Assembly: GCA_002337005.1 (NCBI GenBank)
Contig: DDFD01000094.1
Span: 1 to 13,711 of the forward strand
DNA length: 13,711 nucleotides
From: Flavobacteriales bacterium UBA1937
GTDB lineage: Bacteria; Bacteroidota; Bacteroidia; Flavobacteriales; Weeksellaceae
Direction of reading: 5' to 3'
Under the pieces are notes generated by a model. That model was given only the letters and a program-made list of their open reading frames with translations. It was not told the DNA's origin and made no database searches. Positions 8,374 to 13,711 of this stretch are shown here, piece by piece (position 1 is the first letter of the stretch; the number at the start of each line of letters is the position of its first letter). A program made the position numbers and the translations under genes.

Positions 8374-8902
8374 AAATTTATCACTTTTATTATTTTGTTT
8401 TTTCTCGCTTTCTTTTGCGCAAGTAAATTGGATGACTATGGATCAAGCGATTACTGCTCAAAAAGCAAATCCTAAAAAAATTATAGTAGATTTCTATGCA
8501 GATTGGAATACCGCTTGTAAAGAAATGGACAAAGAGACCTTTGTGCATCCAGAAATTTTAAAATATTTGAATGATAAATTCTATGTGGTGAAATTTAATT
8601 CTGAAGGAGACGAAACCGTAAATATATACGATAGAGTTTTTAAAAATTCGGAGTTTCAGGTAAAATCAAAAGGTAAAAATGGGATGCATCAGTTTGCTAA
8701 ATTTATGAATATTAATGCCTATCCTACGCTTATTTTTTTAGATGAAAATCTACAACCTATTACTAATTTGGTGGGTAAATTTACACCCAAAGAATTAGAA
8801 CCTTACCTTAGTATGATTGCTACGAACCAATATAAAAACATCAAAACCAGAGACCAATGGGAAAACTACCAAAGGAAATTCAAATCTAAGATTAAAGAGT
8901 GA
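8366..8902 (+). CDS. Secreted thioredoxin-fold protein with a WNTAC active-site variant
   Basis: The protein has 178 aa with a signal peptide (cleavage about SFA|Q, residues 16-19), so it should be periplasmic. The thioredoxin fold is indicated by VDFYADW (41-47), the MDKETF helix (54-59) and the cis-proline segment NAYPTLIFLDE with Pro120. At the position of the CxxC redox motif it reads W47-N48-T49-A50-C51: the first, attacking cysteine is Asn and only the second remains. A normal CxxC disulfide cycle is therefore impossible. Cys11 lies in the signal peptide, so the mature protein has a single cysteine. It may act as a chaperone, a binder or a single-Cys enzyme, or be redox-inactive. It follows POT transporter 3 by 87 bases on the same strand and may share its transcript. 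No terminator is obvious directly after it. Fold assignment is good; biochemical role is unknown. Confidence 0.85.
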   Translation: MKSNLSLLLFCFFSLSFAQVNWMTMDQAITAQKANPKKIIVDFYADWNTACKEMDKETFVHPEILKYLNDKFYVVKFNSEGDETVNIYDRVFKNSEFQVKSKGKNGMHQFAKFMNINAYPTLIFLDENLQPITNLVGKFTPKELEPYLSMIATNQYKNIKTRDQWENYQRKFKSKIKE

Positions 8903-8985
8903 TTTGAATTACGATTTGTGAGTTTTGAGAAGTCTTTGCGAGAAATGAAATAACGAAGAAATCTGTGGAAATTTATTAATATTTT

Positions 8986-9016
8986 TATCAATATGAACGG
9001 ACTTTAGTCCGTTTTA
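8986..9016 (+). repeat. Copy 2 of the TTTA-loop hairpin repeat
   Basis: TATCAATA followed by ACGGAC-TTTA-GTCCGT (8997-9002, loop 9003-9006, 9007-9012) matches the terminator at 3026-3056 in 27 of 30 positions. Two of the three differences change the closing pair from G-C to A-T and so keep the stem. Only four T follow, so it is a weaker terminator than copy 1. Confidence 0.7.
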
Positions 9017-9033
9017 GAAATAATAAAAATTAA

Positions 9034-9049
9034 TTTGGCTTTAGCCAAA
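9034..9049 (+). repeat. Second TTTA-loop hairpin, adjacent to copy 2
   Basis: A perfect 6-bp stem TTTGGC/GCCAAA (9034-9039 and 9044-9049) has the same TTTA loop closed by C-G as the hairpin 22 bases upstream. No T tract follows, so it does not look like a terminator by itself. The pair of hairpins appears to be one composite intergenic element. Confidence 0.6.
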
Positions 9050-9058
9050 ACTTATTAT

Positions 9059-9091
9059 AAGAAAGACTTTCATATTTTGGAAGCCTTTCTT
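9059..9091 (+). other. Third intergenic hairpin before the unknown membrane protein
   Basis: AAGAAAGACTT (9059-9069) pairs with AAGCCTTTCTT (9081-9091) over 11 positions with one A/C mismatch and an 11-base loop, followed by AATTTTATTT. It could be a weak terminator or a leader structure 21 bases before the GTG start at 9113. Confidence 0.45.
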
Positions 9092-9112
9092 AATTTTATT
9101 TAAAAATAAAAA

Positions 9113-9667
9113 GTGAAAAAATTCGATGTAAGAAAAATTCTAACCATATTTTTAGTTGCTATAACGGCAGGTGTAATGGCTGGACTTTATGGGGTGATTA
9201 ATGACCAAATAACCTTCAGTATTTCATCTGAATATTACACAAAATTTAAGTTTATACAATTTAATTTAGCTAATGAAAATAATATTGATAAAATAAAGTT
9301 TCCAAGAATATTTGCGTCAATCGTTGGTTTTTTGGCAACTTGGTGGTTTGGTTTAGTTCTAGGCTTTATTCTAGGTCTTTTTAATTTCATTCAAACTTCT
9401 TGGCAAAAATTATTTAAGGTTTCTTTTAATGCATTATTAATTGCAATTTTAGTAACATTTATTACAGGAATACTTGGTTTGTTTTATGGCTTTTTTTTCT
9501 TGTCTCATCAGCCTAGAAGTGATTTTGAAGGATGGTTTATTCCTTATAATTTAGAGAATTTCAGAAATTTTATAGCTGTTGGTTCAATGCATAATTTCAG
9601 TTATATAGGTGGAATTTTAGGGTTAATTGTCGCAATTTTTTACTCTTACAAAAAGAGAGACAAATAA
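9113..9667 (+). CDS. Conserved-looking four-helix membrane protein of unknown function
   Basis: I do not recognise a named family. The protein has 184 aa from a GTG start; a TAA lies in frame just upstream (9107-9109), so no earlier start exists, and the Met-Lys-Lys beginning is typical. Four hydrophobic segments are visible at about 9-29, 65-92, 102-130 and 158-178, giving an inner-membrane protein with a basic C-terminal tail (YKKRDK). Between the first two helices lies a polar loop, NDQITFSISSEYYTKFKF, which has the feel of a conserved motif. From memory, similar D-Q-[IL]-[ST]-Y/F...SPEY segments occur in unnamed membrane proteins of other phyla, but this is unverified. It stands between the thioredoxin-like gene and recG, preceded by a 210-base gap that holds three hairpins. 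No catalytic residues stand out. Confidence 0.75.
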   Translation: MKKFDVRKILTIFLVAITAGVMAGLYGVINDQITFSISSEYYTKFKFIQFNLANENNIDKIKFPRIFASIVGFLATWWFGLVLGFILGLFNFIQTSWQKLFKVSFNALLIAILVTFITGILGLFYGFFFLSHQPRSDFEGWFIPYNLENFRNFIAVGSMHNFSYIGGILGLIVAIFYSYKKRDK

Positions 9668-9731
9668 ATTTTCTAAAAATTCCTTAAATTCACACCATAA
9701 AATTCACTATTCATAGCGAAGAAATGCACCA

Positions 9732-11825
9732 TTGACATTAGATACTTCCATAGAATTTTTAAAAGGAATTGGCTCAGAAAGAGCCAAACTAATTGCTAAT
9801 GTTCTAGATATAAGAACGGTGGGAGATTTTTTACATTTTTTTCCGTTGAGATATTTAGATAAATCCAAAGTATATAAAATTGCAGATGTAAAAGAAGATA
9901 ATGTAGAAATCCAACTGAAAGGTAGAATTACAGAATTGCAAGAAGTAACTTATGCCAAAGGAAAAAAACGACTTTCAGGGAAATTTACAGACGGAACAGG
10001 AGTCCTAGATTTGGTTTGGTTTCAATATACCAAATGGATGCTAGAGCAAATTCCGATTAACCGAGAAATTTTTATTTTTGGAAGAGTTCAGGCTTTTAAT
10101 CATCAATTTTCGATGGCACATCCCGAAATTGAATTAGAGGATAAGAAATCTGTTGACGAAAGACTTCGTCCTATTTATCCTAGTTCAGAAAAATTAACAA
10201 AACGTGGATTAAATCAGAAATTTTTTCAGAATACTTTGGCGAATATTGTTTCTCAAATCCCCAATTTAATTCAAGAAAATTTACCGTTTTCTTTGATGAA
10301 ATCTTTGAAACTAATGAGCAGACAAGAAGCATATCTCAATATCCATTTTCCTGTAAATGCAGAATATGCAAAACACGCAGATCGAAGATTAAAATTTGAA
10401 GAAGCCTTCTTTTTTCAGCTAGGATATGCCCTCAAAAAAAATTACAATAAGAGTTTTGCTATAGGAAATCCTTTCCCAAAAGTGGGCGAAAATTTCAATC
10501 AATTTTATGAGAATTTTCTTCCTTTTGAATTGACGAATGCTCAGAAAAGAGTGTTGAAGGAAATTAGAAATGATTTGAAAAAGCCTATCCAAATGAACCG
10601 ATTGCTGCAAGGCGATGTAGGTTCTGGTAAAACGATGGTGGCACTATTGGCAATGTTATTGGCGATGGATAATGGTTTCCAAAGTTGTATGATGGCGCCT
10701 ACGGAAATTTTGGCAACGCAACATTTTAATTCTATTGCAGATTTATTGAGAGAAACTAATGTGAAAGTGAGATTGCTTACTGGTTCTACCAAAACTGCTG
10801 AAAGAAAAATGATTCACGAAGAATTATTAAGCGGAGAACTTTCTATCTTGGTAGGAACGCACGCAGTGCTAGAAGAGGTGGTTAAATTCAAAAATTTAGG
10901 GCTGGCAATTATAGATGAGCAACACCGATTTGGGGTGGCACAACGTGCAAAACTTTGGGCTAAAAATAAAATTCCACCACATATTTTGGTGATGACGGCT
11001 ACACCTATCCCTAGAACTCTGGCAATGAGCTATTATTCTGATTTAGATGTTTCGGTGATTGATGAAATGCCTGTTGGTAGAAAACCGATTATCACTGCAC
11101 ACCGCAGAGAAAAAGATAGATTAACCGTCTATCATTTTGCTAAAGAAGAGATTGCCAAAGGAAGACAAGTGTATTTTGTATATCCTTTAATCGAAGAATC
11201 TGAAACACTGGATTATAAAAATTTGATGGAAGGTTTCGAACATATTGCAGAGATTTTTCCTGTTCCAGAATATCAAATTTCTATGCTTCATGGTAAAATG
11301 AAACCCGATGATAAAGATGCTGCAATGAAATATTTCGCCAGCGGAAAAGCTAATATAATGGTGGCAACTACCGTAATAGAAGTAGGAGTAAATGTACCAA
11401 ATGCTTCTGTGATGATTATAGAAAGTGCCGAAAGATTTGGGCTTTCTCAGCTTCATCAGTTGCGTGGTAGAGTAGGTCGTGGTGCAGAGCAGAGTTATTG
11501 TATTTTGATGACTTCAGACAAACTTTCTACCGAATCTAGAAAACGCATCAAAACGATGGTAGAAACCAATGATGGTTTTAAAATTTCTGAAGTAGATATG
11601 CAATTGCGTGGTCCTGGTGATATTCTAGGAACTCAACAAAGTGGAATGATTGATTTTAAACGTCTAGATATGATTAATGATGGAAATATTATTAAAGCTG
11701 CAAAATCTACTGTAGAACATTTGATAAAAGTAGATCCTTCGCTGCAAAATCCAGAGCATCTAAATCTTAAAAATTATTATATCAAACAATACAAAGGCAA
11801 AAATAAATGGGGAAAAATTTCGTAG
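9732..11825 (+). CDS. recG: ATP-dependent DNA helicase RecG
   Basis: RecG is a superfamily 2 helicase that remodels stalled replication forks and branch-migrates recombination intermediates. It has 697 aa, the normal length. The N-terminal wedge domain spans roughly 1-230. Helicase motifs follow in order: Walker A GDVGSGKT (294-301), Walker B DEQH (395-398), the TATPIPRTLA segment (motif III region), and motif VI QLRGRVGRG (576-584). The C-terminal DMQLRGPGDILGTQQSG (622-638) belongs to the TRG region typical of RecG. The start is TTG at 9732: an in-frame TAG lies at 9714-9716, no ATG precedes the conserved opening LDTSIEFLKGIG, and the next Met comes only near residue 103. An out-of-frame ATG at 9724 reads three codons and stops across the TTG. 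The gene ends 16 bases from a convergent gene. Confidence 0.96.
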   Translation: MTLDTSIEFLKGIGSERAKLIANVLDIRTVGDFLHFFPLRYLDKSKVYKIADVKEDNVEIQLKGRITELQEVTYAKGKKRLSGKFTDGTGVLDLVWFQYTKWMLEQIPINREIFIFGRVQAFNHQFSMAHPEIELEDKKSVDERLRPIYPSSEKLTKRGLNQKFFQNTLANIVSQIPNLIQENLPFSLMKSLKLMSRQEAYLNIHFPVNAEYAKHADRRLKFEEAFFFQLGYALKKNYNKSFAIGNPFPKVGENFNQFYENFLPFELTNAQKRVLKEIRNDLKKPIQMNRLLQGDVGSGKTMVALLAMLLAMDNGFQSCMMAPTEILATQHFNSIADLLRETNVKVRLLTGSTKTAERKMIHEELLSGELSILVGTHAVLEEVVKFKNLGLAIIDEQHRFGVAQRAKLWAKNKIPPHILVMTATPIPRTLAMSYYSDLDVSVIDEMPVGRKPIITAHRREKDRLTVYHFAKEEIAKGRQVYFVYPLIEESETLDYKNLMEGFEHIAEIFPVPEYQISMLHGKMKPDDKDAAMKYFASGKANIMVATTVIEVGVNVPNASVMIIESAERFGLSQLHQLRGRVGRGAEQSYCILMTSDKLSTESRKRIKTMVETNDGFKISEVDMQLRGPGDILGTQQSGMIDFKRLDMINDGNIIKAAKSTVEHLIKVDPSLQNPEHLNLKNYYIKQYKGKNKWGKIS

Positions 11826-11841
11826 GAATTTTTTCAATAAT

Positions 11842-12558
11842 TTATTGTTTAATTTTCTTTTTTGGGGCAACTTGCATTGGTGGTGGAGGTGTTTCGTAAA
11901 CTTCTACTGTAGCAGTAGATTTTTCAGTTTTAACGATACCATTGATAAATGCATCTAGCTTTGATTTGTTTTGGTCAAAATATTTCTGAAGACTATATAC
12001 TAACACAGAGCTATACCCTTCTTCCGTAAGATAAAAATACCCTTCATATTCGAAATCCATTCCTTTTGTGTTTGCAATGTATCTCATATATAGTACTTTA
12101 AGTCCGTTTACTGTTCTATATTCTGATTCTTTTAATTTAAAATAGTCTGCTCTTTTTTCTATCAAAGAAACTTGTAAATCTTTTAGATTTTTTAAGGTAG
12201 GGATTTCTAAACTTTCAGAAATAAACATCCCAATTATTCCTTCATTTTCAGAATTCAAAAAAGTGTACTCTAGATAAGGTGATTTAAGGAGTGATGTGGT
12301 TTTCCATATTTTAGGGTCAAAGTAAATTCCAGAATTTAATTTTTTACTTTTTAATAGGAATGACGCATTTTTATCTTTTTCGAAAATATGATCATTGGTT
12401 GCAATGGTTTCTAGTGTTTTAGCGTCACTTTCGTTTACAAATTTCCAAGTTCCGTTTTCAAAAAGTACAACTTCTTTACCATCATCTGTAAGTGCTTTTG
12501 TTTGAGCCTCAGTATAATAGCTGAATAAAAGAATCGTTAAAATTATTAGTTTTTTCAT
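11842..12558 (-). CDS. Exported protein of unknown function with proline-rich tail
   Basis: The protein has 238 aa with a clear signal peptide (hydrophobic core at about 4-13, cleavage near TEA|Q), so it is secreted or periplasmic. The mature N-terminus, KALTDDGKEVVLFENGTWKF, is a short motif common in flavobacterial exported proteins of undefined role. The rest (about 60-210) looks like a soluble domain with alternating polar strands and no recognisable catalytic residues, and no further membrane segment is seen. The C-terminus has TPPPPMQVAP followed by KKKIKQ, a flexible basic tail. It begins 9 bases after the GNAT stop codon, so the two are almost certainly cotranscribed. Its own stop is 16 bases from the recG stop in convergent arrangement. 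A DUF3157-like relationship is possible but not demonstrated. Confidence 0.75.
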   Translation of the reverse strand: MKKLIILTILLFSYYTEAQTKALTDDGKEVVLFENGTWKFVNESDAKTLETIATNDHIFEKDKNASFLLKSKKLNSGIYFDPKIWKTTSLLKSPYLEYTFLNSENEGIIGMFISESLEIPTLKNLKDLQVSLIEKRADYFKLKESEYRTVNGLKVLYMRYIANTKGMDFEYEGYFYLTEEGYSSVLVYSLQKYFDQNKSKLDAFINGIVKTEKSTATVEVYETPPPPMQVAPKKKIKQ

Positions 12559-12567
12559 ATGGCTAAA

Positions 12568-13056
12568 TTACAAAAAATATTCCATCAAATAATCATCCAT
12601 CACAAAACCATTTCCTACGTCTAAGATGGTTTCTTCATATACTTTGAAACCTTGCGAAACATAGAAATAATAAGAAGGGTTTTGTTTATTTACATTAAGA
12701 ATAATTCTTTCATCACCAGAGTTTTTTGCCTGTTCTTTTAAAAATTGTAAAGCATCTTTTCCTAATCCTTTTCCTTTGGCTTCCTCTAAAAGATAAATTC
12801 TGTGGAGTTTGGTGGTTTTTTCTTGATAATGATTTTCAAAGCCCATTATTCCTAGAGTTTTTTCTTCATTACCTATTAAATAATAATGATAATTAGGATT
12901 CTCGAAGTGTTTTTTGAGTTCGTTTTCAGAATACATTAGTTCTAGCATGTATTCTATTTGTTCGGTAGAGATAATTCCTGGATAGTGTTTTCGCCAAGAT
13001 TGACTTGCAATATCTTGAATTAAAGGAATGTCTTGTAATACAGCTTTTGTAATCAT
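12568..13056 (-). CDS. GNAT-family N-acetyltransferase
   Basis: The protein has 162 aa, the usual size of a single-domain Gcn5-related acetyltransferase that moves an acetyl group from acetyl-CoA to an amine. Motif A, with the acetyl-CoA pyrophosphate-binding loop, is EAKGKGLGKDAL (92-103), preceded by the strand LHRIYLL (84-90). The C-terminal LNVNKQNPSYYFYVSQGFKV (120-139) is the conserved N-x-x-A/S-x-x-F/Y-Y-x-x-x-GF block. The closing FVMDDYLMEY (151-160) resembles PaiA-type polyamine acetyltransferases, but the substrate cannot be assigned from sequence. The start ATG at 13054-13056 lies only 17 bases from a terminator stem belonging to dapA. The exported protein gene follows after 9 bases, so the two form a small operon. 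Confidence 0.88.
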   Translation of the reverse strand: MITKAVLQDIPLIQDIASQSWRKHYPGIISTEQIEYMLELMYSENELKKHFENPNYHYYLIGNEEKTLGIMGFENHYQEKTTKLHRIYLLEEAKGKGLGKDALQFLKEQAKNSGDERIILNVNKQNPSYYFYVSQGFKVYEETILDVGNGFVMDDYLMEYFL

Positions 13057-13066
13057 AGCTTGTTAG

Positions 13067-13097
13067 AAAAAATAGAGACGCGATTATTCGCGTCTCT
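13067..13097 (-). terminator. Intrinsic terminator of dapA
   Basis: A perfect 10-bp stem AGAGACGCGA/TCGCGTCTCT (13074-13083 and 13088-13097) with a 4-base loop is followed, on the - strand, by a T tract (complement of the A run 13067-13072). On the + strand no T tract follows, so it acts leftward only. It lies 9 bases after the dapA stop. Confidence 0.9.
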
Positions 13098-13106
13098 GTA
13101 GAAAAA

Positions 13107-13711
13107 TTATAAATTATAAATTTTTGCCATTTCGGCTTTAATTTTTGCTTGTAAACCTTCAGAAGCAGCTACTAGAGGCAATCTCAAATAATTTTTGATG
13201 ATTCCTTTTTCTGCTAAGATGGTTTTAATTCCGCAAGGATTTCCTTCTGCGAAAATAAGTCTTGTAATTTCTACCAATTTATTATGAATTTGGTAGGCTT
13301 CTTTTATTTTTCCTTCTAAGGCTAACTGTAGCATTGTAGAAAATTCTTTAGGGTAGCCTTGTCCAATTACAGAGATTACACCATCACCGCCTGCCAATGT
13401 TACGGGTAGTGCAAATTCATCATCACCAGAAACTAGAGAAAAACCTTCTGGTTTTGTTCTCAAGATATCAAAATACTGGTTAATGTTTGGGCAAGCTTCT
13501 TTAATCATAAAAAGATTTGGGAATTCTTTTGCCAAACGTACGGTGGTAGAAGCTTCTACGTTTTGTCCGGTTCTGCCAGGTACATTATAAATAATAATTT
13601 GTTTACCAGTTTCAGCTAAAGCTTTGTAATGCTGATAAAGTCCTTCTTGGTTGGGTTTGTTATAATACGGCGATACAGAAAGTACCGCATCAAAATCAGA
13701 TAAATCTGTTT
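13107..13711 (-). CDS. dapA: 4-hydroxy-tetrahydrodipicolinate synthase, N-terminus beyond the window
   Basis: DapA condenses pyruvate with aspartate semialdehyde, the first committed step of lysine and diaminopimelate synthesis, in the cytoplasm. About 200 C-terminal residues are present; the frame is open through the right edge and roughly 90 N-terminal residues are missing. Visible TIM-barrel landmarks are VSPYYNKPNQEG; IIIYNVPGRTGQN with the catalytic Tyr (codon 13587-13589, E. coli Tyr133); FMIKEA with the Schiff-base Lys (codon 13500-13502, E. coli Lys161); and the SGDDEF plus GGDGVISV segments of the late barrel strands. An apparent start at 13535 is only an internal TTG leucine inside this frame. 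A strong terminator follows immediately. Assignment is firm because the active-site motifs are complete; related aldolases of the same superfamily rarely keep all of them. Confidence 0.93.
   Translation of the reverse strand, partial: TDLSDFDAVLSVSPYYNKPNQEGLYQHYKALAETGKQIIIYNVPGRTGQNVEASTTVRLAKEFPNLFMIKEACPNINQYFDILRTKPEGFSLVSGDDEFALPVTLAGGDGVISVIGQGYPKEFSTMLQLALEGKIKEAYQIHNKLVEITRLIFAEGNPCGIKTILAEKGIIKNYLRLPLVAASEGLQAKIKAEMAKIYNL

Noticed and set aside
8359..8475. A 38-residue ORF overlapping the start of the thioredoxin-like gene in another frame, with a hydrophobic N-terminus and a lipobox-like LAFFC.
   Set aside because: The hydrophobicity follows from the T-rich signal-peptide DNA read in a second frame. 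It ends shortly after that region and has no domain, so it is most likely a by-product.
9703..9720. An imperfect hairpin TTCACTAT/ATAGCGAA just before recG.
   Set aside because: It has a mismatch and a two-base loop and lacks a T tract, so it is not a terminator; kept only as context for the recG start.
11831..11848. A small inverted repeat CAATA-ATT-TATTG region between the convergent recG and exported-protein genes as a bidirectional terminator.
   Set aside because: The stem is only five AT-rich pairs and overlaps the stop codon; too weak to call although the following sequence is T-rich on the + strand.
13533..13535. TTG at 13535 as start of dapA.
   Set aside because: Upstream codons in the same frame encode YNVPGRT with the catalytic Tyr and other DapA motifs, so this is an internal leucine.

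Overview
The window is AT-rich, densely packed DNA that looks like a chromosomal segment of a flavobacterium (Bacteroidota, probably Weeksellaceae, near Chryseobacterium or Cloacibacterium). The taxonomic call is an inference. It rests on protein styles (a DPP IV-like S9 peptidase, several POT transporters), signal peptides ending in A|Q, start sites without clear Shine-Dalgarno sequences, and two candidate flavobacterial -7 elements (TAnnTTTG). I see no tRNA, rRNA, insertion sequence, phage gene or CRISPR array.

Layout on the + strand: the 3' part of an E. coli-type glucokinase (1-842); a secreted dipeptidyl peptidase IV-like S9 protease (877-3006); three consecutive but diverged proton-coupled oligopeptide transporters of the POT/PTR2 family (3144-4811, 4934-6649, 6767-8278); a secreted thioredoxin-like protein lacking the first active-site cysteine (8366-8902); a four-helix membrane protein of unknown function (9113-9667); and the helicase RecG (9732-11825). 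On the - strand, read from the right edge: the C-terminal two thirds of dapA (13711-13107), a GNAT acetyltransferase (13056-12568) and a small exported protein of unknown function (12558-11842), which converges on recG.

The first two thirds read as a peptide-nutrition locus. A periplasmic or secreted DPP IV-like enzyme would release dipeptides, and POT carriers would import di- and tripeptides with protons. Strong intrinsic terminators follow the protease and the first two transporters, so these genes are probably separate transcription units rather than one operon.

The most unusual points are these. (1) The first POT protein has lost both partners of the TM1-TM7 Arg-Glu gate salt bridge that its two neighbours keep, and it carries about 66 extra residues in the TM7-TM8 loop. 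(2) Small hairpins with the same TTTA loop occur twice with a compensatory base-pair change (after the protease and before the unknown membrane protein), and a related hairpin follows the second copy. (3) The thioredoxin-like gene has a leader with two mutually exclusive pairings, one of which covers its start codon. (4) The thioredoxin-like protein has WNTAC where WCxxC is expected. Otherwise the region looks like ordinary core flavobacterial genome. I did not find a clear new defence or mobile system.
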